A program made the translations under genes and the position numbers. Below the pieces are notes generated by a model, which was not told the DNA's origin, did no database searches, and saw only the letters and a program-made list of their open reading frames with translations. Positions 17,743 to 27,306 of a DNA stretch of 64,000 bases are shown one piece after another; positions within the stretch are counted from its first letter, which is position 1, and the number at the start of each line of letters is the position of its first letter. The stretch comes from Rhizobium sp. NRK18 (GTDB taxonomy: Bacteria > Pseudomonadota > Alphaproteobacteria > Rhizobiales > Rhizobiaceae), in NCBI RefSeq assembly GCF_024385575.1, contig NZ_JANFMV010000001.1:558001-622000 (forward strand). The letters are read 5' to 3'.

Positions 17743-19197
17743 ATGGGCAAGGTTACTGGCTTTATGGAAATCGACCGGCAGGTGGCGAAGTATCAGCCCG
17801 CCTCCGACCGCATCCGGCATTTCCGCGAATTCACCATTCCGATGTCGGATCAGGAAGTGCAGAAGCAGGCGGCGCGCTGCATGGATTGCGGCATTCCATA
17901 CTGCCACGGTCCGACCGGCTGCCCGGTCCACAACCAGATCCCCGACTGGAACGACCTGATCTATAACGGCAACTGGAAGGAAGCGATCCGCAACCTCCAT
18001 TCGACAAACAATTTCCCGGAATTCACCGGCCGCGTCTGTCCCGCTCCCTGCGAGGAGGCCTGCACGTTGAACCTCGAAGACACGCCGGTTGCCATCAAGA
18101 CCGTCGAACAGGCGATTGCCGACAAGGCCTATGAGCTCGGCTACATCGTGCCGCAGCCGGCAACGGTGAAGACCGGCAAGAAGGTCGCGATCATCGGCTC
18201 CGGTCCGTCCGGCATGGCGGCGGCCCAGCAGCTTGGCCGCGCCGGCCACGACGTGCATGTGTTCGAACGCGAATCCAAGCCCGGCGGCCTGCTGCGCTAC
18301 GGCATTCCGGACTTCAAGATGGAGAAGAACTTCATCGACCGCCGCGTCGAGCAGATCAAGGGCGAGGGCGTCACCTTCCATTGCGGCGTCAATGTCGGTG
18401 TCGACGTGACCGTCGAGAAGCTTCTGGCCGACCATGATGCGGTGCTCTACTGCGGCGGCTCGGAAACCCCGCGCGAAGCCGGCATTCCGGGTGTTGAGCT
18501 ACATGGTGCCTACGACGCCATGCCGTATCTCGTCCAGCAGAACCGCCGCGTCGGCCGCGAGAACATCGACAGCGTCGGCTGGCCGTCCGAACCGATCCTG
18601 GCCGGCGGCAAGCATGTCGTCGTCGTCGGTGGCGGCGACACGGCATCGGACTGCGTCGGCACCGCGTTCCGTCAGGGTGCGGTCAAGGTGACCCAGCTCG
18701 ACATTCGCCCGATGCCGCCGGAGAAGGAAGACAAGCTCGCCGTCTGGCCCTACTGGGCGACCAAGATGCGCACCTCCTCCTCGCAGGCCGAAGGCGCCAA
18801 CCGCGAATTCCAGGTCGCGACGCTGGAATTCGTCGGCGAAGACGGCGTGCTGACCGGCGTGAAGTGCTGCAAGGTCGACGAGAAACGCAAGCCGATCGCC
18901 GGCACGGAATTCGTCATCAAGGCCGATCTGGCGTTTATCGCCATCGGTTTCCGCGGTCCGTTCTCGGACAGCGTGGTGAAGGAGATGGACGGGAAGCTGG
19001 AGGTCAATACCGACCGTCGTGGTTCGACCAACGTGGTCGCCAACGACCGGGACTACCGCACGTCGGTCGACCGGCTGTGGGTTGCCGGCGACGTTCGTCG
19101 CGGCCAGTCGCTGGTGGTCTGGGCGATCCGCGAGGGCCGTCAGGCCGCGCGCGCCATCGACGAAGCGTTGATGGGCAGCTCCGTGCTGCCGCGCTAA
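17743..19197 (+). CDS. gltD: glutamate synthase (NADPH) small subunit
   Basis: A 484-residue FAD-dependent subunit that passes electrons from NADPH to GltB. The N-terminal cysteine motifs CMDCGIPYCHGPTGCPVHN and CPAPCEEACTL bind two 4Fe-4S clusters. GSGPSGMAAAQQLG near residue 152 is the FAD dinucleotide fold, and VVGGGDTASDCVGTA near residue 293 is the NADPH fold. The C-terminal GDVRRGQSLVVWAIREGRQAA is the usual FAD-contact motif. It is downstream of gltB on the same strand and ends 8 bases from the convergent DUF459 gene. Confidence 0.96.
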   Translation: MGKVTGFMEIDRQVAKYQPASDRIRHFREFTIPMSDQEVQKQAARCMDCGIPYCHGPTGCPVHNQIPDWNDLIYNGNWKEAIRNLHSTNNFPEFTGRVCPAPCEEACTLNLEDTPVAIKTVEQAIADKAYELGYIVPQPATVKTGKKVAIIGSGPSGMAAAQQLGRAGHDVHVFERESKPGGLLRYGIPDFKMEKNFIDRRVEQIKGEGVTFHCGVNVGVDVTVEKLLADHDAVLYCGGSETPREAGIPGVELHGAYDAMPYLVQQNRRVGRENIDSVGWPSEPILAGGKHVVVVGGGDTASDCVGTAFRQGAVKVTQLDIRPMPPEKEDKLAVWPYWATKMRTSSSQAEGANREFQVATLEFVGEDGVLTGVKCCKVDEKRKPIAGTEFVIKADLAFIAIGFRGPFSDSVVKEMDGKLEVNTDRRGSTNVVANDRDYRTSVDRLWVAGDVRRGQSLVVWAIREGRQAARAIDEALMGSSVLPR

Positions 19198-19204
19198 GCG
19201 AATA

Positions 19205-20446
19205 TCACTGCTGCCGGGGAAGGGTGTAATAGTCCACCCGACCCGGCGGCGCTGATGTCGTATCCGTGCTTTCCAGAAGCAGGTCGCGGGCGGTCAGTCC
19301 GCTGGAACCGGGATAGGGCGTGGCGCCGAGCAACGTCTTGCCGCCGTCCAGTTCCGGATCAAACAAGCCGATCGGCGGCACGCGCGTGACCGCTGCGAGT
19401 TGTGACGGCGGAAGGCTCATGAGATCCGGCAGGGTCGAGCCGTCTAGCAGCACGGAATTCCCGATCGATGTGCCGCCCAGCAGTCGTCGGATCGGCTTTT
19501 CTGCGTAGAAGGCGAGCTTGCGGAAGCCGGCATCGGTCATGTTGATGCCTTTGGGACCACGCAGGCGTACCTGCTGACCGTTGACGTCCGGGCCGCTCAT
19601 CACGAACTTGCCGGCGTCGTCGACGTAGCCGTCCCAGATGTCGACGAATTCTCCGCCCATCTTGCCCACTTCGCGGCGATAGATCTCGTTGAGCTTGATC
19701 ATGTCGGCCGACATCGAGGCGCTGGGGAAAGACGGCAGGCCCATCCACATGACGGGAAGGCTCTTGCTCGTCGCCGTGCGCACCAGCGCCTGCACGCGCT
19801 GGATATATTCCTTCTGCCAGTCTTCGGAGAGCGGTTCGGGATTGCCTGCGACACCGCGTAGGGCCTGACGGTCGTTGGAACCGACCATGATCACCACGAT
19901 CGACGGTTCGACCTGTTCGATAAAGGACGGCAGCTTCGCCTGCCAGTCGTAGTAGTCGTTGCGGACGAGGCCGGAGGCCGCACTGGTGCGCGATTCGATC
20001 TCGACATTCGGAACGTCGGCGAAGGCATCTTCAAGACCCTTTGCCAATCCGCTCGCCATGAAGTCGCCGGCGACGAGCACCTTGATCACCGGCCCGGTGT
20101 TCTCGACGGCGAGCGCATCGCTGGCCTTCTTCGCATCGGCGCTCACTGGCGCCTTCGTCTCGATCTTGACGACGCTGCGGCGGGTCGATTTTCTGCGGGG
20201 TTGCGGAACCTCAGCCGGCGGCGGTTCCGGCTTCTGCCGCTTGCCGAACAGCAACTGTAGGATCGTGCGGCGCTTGCCGACCTTTTCCGCGGCGAATGTT
20301 TCGGCAGACGACACGAGGCCAAGCGGGACGGCGCACAGAAGGACGATGCCGAGGCGGAAGGCGATACTTCTGCCCGGGTGTCTTGCTCGTCCCGTTCTTG
20401 CCTGGCCGTCAGTCAATCGATCCCTCCCGACCGGATGCAGGCGCAT
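19205..20446 (-). CDS. DUF459 SGNH-fold periplasmic protein
   Basis: A 413-residue protein. A signal or anchor segment lies at about residues 28-53 (LGIVLLCAVPLGLVSSAETFAAE). A basic, Pro-rich linker precedes a domain with SGNH-hydrolase-like blocks: VLVAGDFMASGLAKGL (here Asp-Phe-Met replaces the usual GDSL), IVVIMVGSNDRQ and a late INMTDAGFRKLAFY. This is the DUF459 pattern. Related proteins are linked to acetyl or acyl group handling on envelope polymers, but the substrate is unknown. The first block has serine only after Met, so catalysis is uncertain. It converges on gltD with 7 bases between the stops. Confidence 0.72.
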   Translation of the reverse strand: MRLHPVGRDRLTDGQARTGRARHPGRSIAFRLGIVLLCAVPLGLVSSAETFAAEKVGKRRTILQLLFGKRQKPEPPPAEVPQPRRKSTRRSVVKIETKAPVSADAKKASDALAVENTGPVIKVLVAGDFMASGLAKGLEDAFADVPNVEIESRTSAASGLVRNDYYDWQAKLPSFIEQVEPSIVVIMVGSNDRQALRGVAGNPEPLSEDWQKEYIQRVQALVRTATSKSLPVMWMGLPSFPSASMSADMIKLNEIYRREVGKMGGEFVDIWDGYVDDAGKFVMSGPDVNGQQVRLRGPKGINMTDAGFRKLAFYAEKPIRRLLGGTSIGNSVLLDGSTLPDLMSLPPSQLAAVTRVPPIGLFDPELDGGKTLLGATPYPGSSGLTARDLLLESTDTTSAPPGRVDYYTLPRQQ

Positions 20447-20515
20447 CCGCTGACCAAGTCATAACAAAAGAAGCGGGGGGCTTGCCAGCCTCATTCTCCT
20501 TGAGCTTCCCAAGCC

Positions 20516-20547
20516 AAAAAAAAGACCGGCCAGTGCGGCCGGTCTTT
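20516..20547 (-). terminator. terminator of the lytic transglycosylase gene
   Basis: An 11-bp stem, AAAGACCGGCC/GGCCGGTCTTT, has a 5-base loop and is followed on the minus strand by eight T in total. Confidence 0.8.
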
Positions 20548-20570
20548 CCGTGAGTTTCATTGCCAGATGC

Positions 20571-21791
20571 CTAGCGGCGCAGGGCATTCAGCAGCCGTTC
20601 GCTGGGCTCGCCATCGGCAGTCAGGCCGAGGCGGTTCTGGATGGCGGCGATTGCGGCGCGGGAGCCGGAGCCGATATTGCCGTCGACCTCGCCGTCGTAA
20701 TAGCCGAGTTCCTTCATGCGGGTCTGCAGCTCGAACTTCTGCTTCACGTCCAGCGTTCCCGCCGGGCGCGGCCAGCGCTGCTGCATGCCGCCATAGCCGG
20801 CGATCTCGTCGGCCAGCAGGCCGACTGCAAGGGCGTATTTGTCGGCGGAATTGTATTTCTTGATGACAAAGAAATTGCGCACCATCAGGAAGCCCGGTCC
20901 GTTGGAACCTGCGGGCATTTTCAGCACGGCGCGGTCGTCGGCGAAGCCGAAGCCCTTGCCGTTCGGACGGCTGAGGCCGAGGGCTGCCCATTGGGAAAGC
21001 GTCTTGGTCTGGCCCTCGTACTTCGAGGCGCTGCGCGGAACGGCGACCTCATAACCCCAGGTGCGGTGGCTTTCCCAGCCGTTCTTGGAGAGAAGGTTGG
21101 CCGACGTGGCGAGCGCATCGGGAATGGAATTCCAGATGTCACGATGGCCGTTACCGTCTTCATCGACCGCATAGAGGAGGTAGCTGGTCGGAATGAACTG
21201 GGTGTGTCCCATGGCGCCGGCCCAGGAGCCCGTCAGGCCCTTCGCCGATACGTCGCCGTTCTGCAGGATCTTCAGCGCTGCGATCAGCTGGGTCCTGGCG
21301 TATTTCGAGCGCTTCGGATCCGCATAGGCCAGCGTTGCGAGTGCCCTCGGGACATAGTGCAGCCGATCGGAATTCTCCAGCACTGCGCCATAGCTGCTTT
21401 CCATCGACCAGATGGCCAGAAGCACCTGGCGCTCGATGCCGAAGCGCTTTTCAAGCTTCGCCAGCGTCGATGAATATTTGACCGCCATCTCGCGGCCGAT
21501 GCGCACGGTATAGGGATTGACGTGGGAATCGACGTAATCCCACACTTCCGAGGTAAATTCGGGCTGATAGTTCGCCTTTTGAAGGACCACCGGATCAGGA
21601 TCCGTCACGCCGGCAAAGGCGCGTTGGTATGTCTTCTTCGAAATGCCGTTCTTGGCGGCTGTTTCATAAAATCCGTTGATCCAGCGCTGGAATTTCGCGT
21701 CTGCACGGGCTGCGCCGGCAAAACTCAGCGAGGTGGCGCCGACGATCAGCGCAACTGCGGCTTTTTTCAGAATTGTGTTCACGAGGCTCAT
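20571..21791 (-). CDS. lytic murein transglycosylase (MltB/SLT family) with peptidoglycan-binding domain
   Basis: A 406-residue periplasmic enzyme. A signal peptide (to about ARA-DAK, residue 31) is followed by the MltB-type catalytic domain, with the acid glutamate Glu131 in IWSMESSYGAVLENS and the WAGAMGHTQFIPTSYL block. A C-terminal PG_binding_1 domain (about residues 345-406) ends in GDGEPSERLLNALRR-like repeats. It cleaves glycan strands to 1,6-anhydromuramic ends. No lipobox is present, unlike E. coli MltB, so it is probably soluble. The start is the ATG with a clear signal sequence; it is monocistronic. Confidence 0.88.
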   Translation of the reverse strand: MSLVNTILKKAAVALIVGATSLSFAGAARADAKFQRWINGFYETAAKNGISKKTYQRAFAGVTDPDPVVLQKANYQPEFTSEVWDYVDSHVNPYTVRIGREMAVKYSSTLAKLEKRFGIERQVLLAIWSMESSYGAVLENSDRLHYVPRALATLAYADPKRSKYARTQLIAALKILQNGDVSAKGLTGSWAGAMGHTQFIPTSYLLYAVDEDGNGHRDIWNSIPDALATSANLLSKNGWESHRTWGYEVAVPRSASKYEGQTKTLSQWAALGLSRPNGKGFGFADDRAVLKMPAGSNGPGFLMVRNFFVIKKYNSADKYALAVGLLADEIAGYGGMQQRWPRPAGTLDVKQKFELQTRMKELGYYDGEVDGNIGSGSRAAIAAIQNRLGLTADGEPSERLLNALRR

Positions 21792-22050
21792 TCGGGTCTC
21801 CCGCCGGTCTGGATAAAAAATCGGGGGTGGTTTGCGGCCATTGTTTGACCTGACACGAAAACATACCGAAACATGGTCAACAAAATGTTTACCACGAATG
21901 CTAGGAAGTCATCACCATAATGTTGCGGTTGACTGCGCGCGGGCTATCTTTTGCGGGCCCGGCTTTGTAAAACGCCCCGGAAAAACCTTTATTCCTTGTT
22001 CAGCAGTGCCATATCCCTCTATCACGCCCGATTTCAACCAGGAGGACCGC

Positions 22051-22932
22051 GTGACCATCAAGAAAGTTCGCAAAGCCATTCTGCCCGTTGCCGGTCTCGG
22101 CACGCGCTTCCTTCCGGCGACGAAGACCGTGCCGAAGGAGATGCTGACGGTCGTCGACAAGCCGGTCATCCAGTATGTCGTGGACGAGGCGGTCGAGGCG
22201 GGCATCGAGCATTTCGTTTTCGTGACGGGCCGCAACAAGGCGGTGATCGAGGACTACTTCGATATCCAGTTCGAACTGGAACAGCTGCTGCGCGATCGCG
22301 GCAAGCGCACCGAGCTTTCGCTTCTCTCCGACCTCCGTCCGATGGCGGGCACGACGAGCTTTACCCGCCAGCAGGAGCCGCTCGGCCTCGGCCACGCCGT
22401 CTGGTGCGCCCGTGATATCGTCGGCAACGAACCCTTCGCCCTGCTTCTTCCCGACATGGTGATGAAGCACGAGACGCCATGCCTGAAGGGCATGGTCGAT
22501 CTCTACGATCACGCAGGCGGCAACGTCATCTCGGTCGAGGAATGCGATCCGGAACTCACCTACAAATACGGCATTGTCGGCATCGGCGAGCCGGTCGGCG
22601 AGGGTTTTCGCATCACCGAGATGGTGGAAAAGCCGCCGCGCGGCGAGGCCCCGTCCAACCTGTTCATCAACGGCCGCTACATCCTGCAGCCGGAGATCTT
22701 CGAAATCCTTGAGCGGCAGGAGCCGGGCGCCGGCAACGAAATCCAGCTGACCGATGCGATGCTGAAGCTTGCCAACGAGCAGGATTTCGCGGCCTACCAC
22801 TTCAAGGGCGAGACCTATGACTGCGGCGCCAAGGACGGGTTCATCCTGGCCAACGTCGCCTTCGCGCTGCAACGCGATGATATCCGTCCGTCGGTTGCCG
22901 AGAAGTTCAAGGCGTTGGCGGCCAAGCTCTAG
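22051..22932 (+). CDS. galU: UTP-glucose-1-phosphate uridylyltransferase
   Basis: A 293-residue nucleotidyltransferase making UDP-glucose, called GalU or ExoN in rhizobia, needed for exopolysaccharide, LPS core and glucan synthesis. Motifs: [24 protein letters not shown] at the N-terminus (nucleotide loop), [27 protein letters not shown], and the late [14 protein letters not shown]. It starts with GTG, chosen because GGAGG lies six bases upstream and the conserved [12 protein letters not shown] begins there; upstream in-frame codons lack conservation. A terminator follows. Confidence 0.93.
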   Translation: MTIKKVRKAILPVAGLGTRFLPATKTVPKEMLTVVDKPVIQYVVDEAVEAGIEHFVFVTGRNKAVIEDYFDIQFELEQLLRDRGKRTELSLLSDLRPMAGTTSFTRQQEPLGLGHAVWCARDIVGNEPFALLLPDMVMKHETPCLKGMVDLYDHAGGNVISVEECDPELTYKYGIVGIGEPVGEGFRITEMVEKPPRGEAPSNLFINGRYILQPEIFEILERQEPGAGNEIQLTDAMLKLANEQDFAAYHFKGETYDCGAKDGFILANVAFALQRDDIRPSVAEKFKALAAKL

Positions 22933-22956
22933 GCTGCACGCCTTTCAAGGAATCGC

Positions 22957-22986
22957 GGCCGCGCGGAGGTTTTCGCGCGGCCTTTT
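22957..22986 (+). terminator. terminator of galU
   Basis: GGCCGCGCG and CGCGCGGCC form a 9-bp stem followed by TTTTCG. It ends 4 bases before the stop of the convergent beta-barrel gene. Confidence 0.7.
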
Positions 22987-22989
22987 CGT

Positions 22990-24510
22990 TCAGCGCTTCA
23001 ATGTCAGGCCGATCTTGGCGATCAGATCTTCGGTATCTGCGCCCGTTTCCCTGTCCGTATACTGGTAGGTGACGTCTCCGGCGAGCTCAAGGTAGCGATT
23101 GATCGTCCACGTCAGACCGCCACCGACGGACCAGACCATCTGATTTGCGGCCGTGCTTTCGGACGGGTAGGTGCGATAGCTCGTCGAACCGGTCAATCTG
23201 GCGACCAGATCGTCGCGAACCTGCCTGTTGAGCGTCGAATTCATCGCATAGATCGTCGACCCGCTTTCACCGCCGGTCGTGGACGGTTCGACCTTTGTCG
23301 ACAGCGTTGTCGAAACCGTCGTGCCGCGCAAGGGCGACCAGAGAAGGTTGCCTTCAACTTTCAATCCGCCGATGGTCTGCAGCCGTCCGTCGTCGAAGTC
23401 GCTCAGTTCGTAGCCTGCGGCCAGTTCCCCGCTCAGCTTTTCACCACCGTCGAACGCGACGCCGGCCATGGCGCTGTAGGAATTGTAGGAACGCTTGTAG
23501 CCGCTCGAATCCGTGGTCTGGTCGTAGATGGTCCGGCCCACGGATGCCTCGATGAAGGGGATCAACGCCGGCGACAATTCATAGCCGAGCCGCGCGGTTC
23601 CCGTCACCGTATTGGCATCACGGTCGCTTTGCGACAGAGATGTGCCGTCGGAGAGCTTGGCGGCGGTATAGATGGTGCGCGACAGGTCTATCGCCGCCGT
23701 GCCCCGCAGAACGCCGAGATTGCGGCTGGCGCTGATTCCCGTGGAGAATGTGTGGACGCCGGACTGTGCGGATGCACCGTCGATCGCGTTCGGGTCGTTC
23801 GTGTCTTCCCGCGAGAAATCGTAGCCGGCCTTCAGGTTCAACGTTGTGTCGTTGGACAAGTCGAGGCGCAGCTCTGCGTCCAGAGATGCGGAGGGGCTTT
23901 CTTCCAGGTCGCCGCTGAGATTCTTCTGCCAGACACCGTCGCCGCTGATGGTCAACTGATGGCGTGACCAGTCCGACGTGAGCGTGCCTTTCATTTCCGT
24001 TTCGAGATAGTGGCGCTTGTGAACCTCGGCATCGGTCTTTTGCTGCTCGTAGCCGTAAGACTGGGTCAGCGATGTTCGCAATCGCATCGTTCCGAGGGAA
24101 ATTCCGTCGTCATCCTCTTTCGGCGTGCTGGCCGTCTTCAGGTTGTCGACCGAGCCTTCGCGCAAGTTCTGTCGCTTGAGGTCTTCAAGCTCAGCAGTAT
24201 CGAGCAGGGTGGGATCATTGGCATCGCTGCCATCTGCAGAAGCAGCAGGCGCGGCGGTTGCCGTGGCGGCGTCGGCGGTGGCCGCGTCCGTTCCGGGCGT
24301 CGCTGTCGTGGTGGAGCCGGAGGCGTCGCCGAAGGCAAGCGTCGAACCTGATGCTTGAGACCCGCCGTTGACGTTGGTTCCATCCCCAGTCACCGTCTGG
24401 GCATTGGCGCCGGAGCCGCCGGCAATCAGCGCGCAGAAGGCCGCTACAGCGAAAAGCTGTGCGGATTGCGATCCCACCGGACCGGCAGGTTTGCTGCGAT
24501 GCTTCGCCAT
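22990..24510 (-). CDS. outer membrane beta-barrel protein
   Basis: A 506-residue protein with an unusual order of parts. A signal peptide ends near ANA-QTV (residue 37). A low-complexity Thr/Ala/Asp/Ser-rich stretch spans about residues 40-95. From about residue 140 to the end it has repeated alternating hydrophobic/polar strands with aromatic girdles (LTQSYGYEQ, AGYDFSRED, ATRLGYELSP-type, GGLTWTINRYLELAG, IGLTLKR), consistent with 14-18 strands. It resembles the BBP2-type barrels found beside rhizobial polysaccharide genes. Function is unknown; its place between galU and kdsD suggests surface polymer export or assembly. Confidence 0.68.
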   Translation of the reverse strand: MAKHRSKPAGPVGSQSAQLFAVAAFCALIAGGSGANAQTVTGDGTNVNGGSQASGSTLAFGDASGSTTTATPGTDAATADAATATAAPAASADGSDANDPTLLDTAELEDLKRQNLREGSVDNLKTASTPKEDDDGISLGTMRLRTSLTQSYGYEQQKTDAEVHKRHYLETEMKGTLTSDWSRHQLTISGDGVWQKNLSGDLEESPSASLDAELRLDLSNDTTLNLKAGYDFSREDTNDPNAIDGASAQSGVHTFSTGISASRNLGVLRGTAAIDLSRTIYTAAKLSDGTSLSQSDRDANTVTGTARLGYELSPALIPFIEASVGRTIYDQTTDSSGYKRSYNSYSAMAGVAFDGGEKLSGELAAGYELSDFDDGRLQTIGGLKVEGNLLWSPLRGTTVSTTLSTKVEPSTTGGESGSTIYAMNSTLNRQVRDDLVARLTGSTSYRTYPSESTAANQMVWSVGGGLTWTINRYLELAGDVTYQYTDRETGADTEDLIAKIGLTLKR

Positions 24511-24654
24511 GGCTGTCTGATTGCTTCCCGAACCCGAAAATCACTTAGCAAACCGTAAAACCATATGGTTAATGTTCAGTTTAGTGTGAGGTGCGCGTTG
24601 CTGCCGGTATTAGATATTGGACAGCCGACACAGAAAGCGCTAACGCTCGTCGCC

Positions 24655-25650
24655 ATGATCAAGACGGCTTTGAAAATCGAAGAGGCCGACGCGCTGGCGT
24701 CCGCCATCCGGACCCTGACCACCGAGCGCGATGGCCTGACGGCACTGATTGACGTGCTGGAAAGCGACCTCGCCGAAAGCTTCCTGTCGGCGGTGCGGCT
24801 GATCGGAGAGCTGCCGGGCAGGGTGATCATTACCGGCATCGGCAAGAGTGGCCATATCGGCACCAAGATCGCCGCAACGCTCGCCTCCACCGGTACGCCG
24901 TCCTTCTTCGTGCATCCCGTCGAAGCCAATCACGGCGATCTCGGCATGATCACGCCGAGCGACGTGATCATCGCGCTGTCCTGGAGCGGTGAAACCGCCG
25001 AGCTGCAGGGTATCGTCGCCTATTCCCGGCGCTTCTCCATTCCGCTGATCGCCATTACGTCGGGCGCATCGTCGGCGCTGGCGCGTGCGGCCGACATCGT
25101 CATCTGCCTGCCGAAGGCGCAGGAAGCCTGCCCGCACGGTCTGGCGCCGACGACCTCGGCGCTGCTGCAGCTTGCGATCGGCGACGCGTTGTCGATTGCC
25201 CTGCTGGAAGCACGCGGCTTCAGCGCGCTGGACTTCAAGACCTTCCATCCGGGCGGCAAGCTGGGTGCGAGCCTCACGCATGTCGGGGACATCATGCACA
25301 CCGGTGACCGGGTGCCGCTGGTTGCGGCGGGCACGCCCTTGCCGGAAGCGGTCTCGACTCTTTCGAAGAAGCGTTTCGGTTGCGTCGGCGTGGTCGGCGA
25401 GGACGGCAAGCTTCGCGGCATCATGACCGAGGGCGACATGGCCCGCAACCTGCACCGCAATCTGTCCGAGCTGATGGTCGACGACATCATGACCCGCACG
25501 CCGAAAACGGTGAAGGCCGCGACGCTGGTTGCCAACGCCACGGCCCTTCTCAATCAACTCGGGATTTCCGCCCTGATCGTCATCGACGACGAGGGACGGC
25601 CCGAAGGCATTGTCCACTTCCACGATCTCTTCCGGATCGGAGTCGTCTGA
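24655..25650 (+). CDS. kdsD: arabinose-5-phosphate isomerase KdsD/KpsF
   Basis: A 331-residue sugar isomerase converting ribulose-5-phosphate to arabinose-5-phosphate, the first step to Kdo of lipopolysaccharide. An SIS domain (about residues 40-180) has the IITGIGKSGHIGTKIAATLASTG and ALSWSGETAEL motifs and the FKTFHPGGKLG block. Two CBS domains follow (VSTLSKKRFGCVGVV and LLNQLGISALIVID). The ATG giving MIKTALKIEEADALA fits family length; an upstream in-frame ATG adds 30 residues that look non-coding. Its stop abuts the convergent nfeD gene. Confidence 0.9.
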   Translation: MIKTALKIEEADALASAIRTLTTERDGLTALIDVLESDLAESFLSAVRLIGELPGRVIITGIGKSGHIGTKIAATLASTGTPSFFVHPVEANHGDLGMITPSDVIIALSWSGETAELQGIVAYSRRFSIPLIAITSGASSALARAADIVICLPKAQEACPHGLAPTTSALLQLAIGDALSIALLEARGFSALDFKTFHPGGKLGASLTHVGDIMHTGDRVPLVAAGTPLPEAVSTLSKKRFGCVGVVGEDGKLRGIMTEGDMARNLHRNLSELMVDDIMTRTPKTVKAATLVANATALLNQLGISALIVIDDEGRPEGIVHFHDLFRIGVV

Positions 25651-26112
25651 TCAGGCTGCGGCTTCGACCTTGAGGTCGCGGCCGTGGCTGGAGACGACCC
25701 TGACCGTCGTTCCCGACGGCAGGTCCGGCCCCATCACCGACCAGTAGGTATCATCCAGCCTGATGCGGCCGCGGCCGTTTGCGATCGGCTCGGCGAGCGT
25801 TGCCGTCCGTCCGACGAGGCTTTCGCCGCGCTGGTTCAGGAAGGGTTCGTCGGTCGGCCGATTGGTGCGCGAGAACAGGCGCCGGCCAAGGATGATCGAG
25901 ACCATGGACAAGGCGGCGAAGACCAGCAGCTGGATTTGCCACATCCAGATCGGATTGTCCCACAGACCGAGCGACAGAACACCGGTGACGATGGCTGCGG
26001 CGCCGATCCAAATCAGGAAGAAACCCGGCATGGCCAGTTCTGCGGCAAGCAGGATGAGGCCGAGAATCCACCAGCTCCACGGACCGAATGAGACCGCGAG
26101 ACCGACGATCAT
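25651..26112 (-). CDS. NfeD-like membrane protein
   Basis: A 153-residue short NfeD. Three hydrophobic helices cover residues 5-85. A C-terminal OB-fold of about 60 residues follows (GESLVGRTATLAEPIANGRGRIRLDDTYWSV). Such proteins pair with stomatin/SPFH partners in membrane microdomains. Only 3 bases separate it from the upstream SPFH gene on the same strand, so the two form an operon. Confidence 0.88.
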   Translation of the reverse strand: MIVGLAVSFGPWSWWILGLILLAAELAMPGFFLIWIGAAAIVTGVLSLGLWDNPIWMWQIQLLVFAALSMVSIILGRRLFSRTNRPTDEPFLNQRGESLVGRTATLAEPIANGRGRIRLDDTYWSVMGPDLPSGTTVRVVSSHGRDLKVEAAA

Positions 26113-26115
26113 GGC

Positions 26116-27132
26116 TTATTCCTCCCGCGGCGGCATGTTGAAGGGATTGACCGGCGGTGCCGTGCGGGCCGGACGAGCCTGCGGGGCAGGGGGCGCCGGC
26201 TGCGAGGCCGGCGGGTTGCCGAAGACGTCCCTTGCGATCGCGCCGATACCGCCGAGCGTGCCGATCAGCGCCGAGGCTTCCATCGGCATCAGCACGACCT
26301 TGGAATTGTTGGCCGAACCGATCGCCTGCATGGCCTCGGTGTATTTCTGGGCGACGAAGTAGTTGATCGCCTGCACGTCGCCGGCGGCAATCGCCTCGGA
26401 GACCATGCGGGTGGCCTTGGCTTCGGCCTCCGCCAGACGCTCGCGGGCTTCGGCCTCGCGGTAGGCCGCTTCACGCTGGCCTTCCGCCTGCAGGATCGCC
26501 GACTGCTTGGCGCCTTCGGCGCGCAGGATCTGCGCGTTGCGGGCGCCTTCGGCTTCCAGCACCTGCGCGCGCTTTTCACGCTCGGCCTTCATCTGCCGGC
26601 CCATGGCATTGACGAGATCGGTCGGCGGCTGGATGTCCTTGATCTCGACGCGGGTGATCTTGATGCCCCACGGGCTTGCGGCCTCGTCGACGACGCGCAG
26701 CAGGCGATCGTTGATCGTCTCGCGGTTCGAAAGCAGCTCGTCGAGGTCCATCGAGCCCATGACCGAACGGATGTTGGTCATTGTCAGGTTCAGGATAGCA
26801 AGCTCCAGATTGGCGACCTGATAGGCGGCCTGGGCCGCATTCAGGATCTGGTAGAAGGCGACGGCGTCCGCCGAGACGCTGGCATTGTCCTTGGTGATGA
26901 CCTCCTGGGTCGGGACGTCGAGCACCTGCTCCATGACGTTCATGCGCGCGCCGATGCGGTCGATGAAGGGCACGATGAGATGCAGGCCGGGATCGAGGGT
27001 GCGCGTGTAGCGCCCGAACCGCTCGATCGTGAACTTGTTGCCCTGCGGCACCGTCTTGACGCCCGCGAAGACAACAAGAATGACGAGCACGACAAGCGCG
27101 ATAACGACGATGTCGAAACCGGTAAAACTCAT
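26116..27132 (-). CDS. SPFH/stomatin-family protein (QmcA-like)
   Basis: A 338-residue band-7 protein. One N-terminal helix (residues 5-25) is followed by the SPFH domain ([31 protein letters not shown]). A long coiled coil full of Ala/Glu/Arg (residues 180-260) and a Pro-rich tail ([17 protein letters not shown]) complete it. These proteins oligomerise on the inner membrane and affect FtsH-type protease access and membrane fluidity. The start MSFTGFDIV has GGGAGG upstream; a 12-codon extension lacks a ribosome site. The next gene is its NfeD partner. Confidence 0.9.
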   Translation of the reverse strand: MSFTGFDIVVIALVVLVILVVFAGVKTVPQGNKFTIERFGRYTRTLDPGLHLIVPFIDRIGARMNVMEQVLDVPTQEVITKDNASVSADAVAFYQILNAAQAAYQVANLELAILNLTMTNIRSVMGSMDLDELLSNRETINDRLLRVVDEAASPWGIKITRVEIKDIQPPTDLVNAMGRQMKAEREKRAQVLEAEGARNAQILRAEGAKQSAILQAEGQREAAYREAEARERLAEAEAKATRMVSEAIAAGDVQAINYFVAQKYTEAMQAIGSANNSKVVLMPMEASALIGTLGGIGAIARDVFGNPPASQPAPPAPQARPARTAPPVNPFNMPPREE

Positions 27133-27306
27133 GACAACCTCCCCTGAGCCCCAGGTAAAAGAGTTCAACTAGATGTCAAATGGTATGGATTGTCTGCGAA
27201 CACAAGATGAAATCGGCAGGGGCCATAACCGGTTGTGACGCTTCGGCGCTTGCGCAGCATGCCTGATTGGCCTGCGATCTGAGCCTTTTCTTTGAGAGAT
27301 GACACC

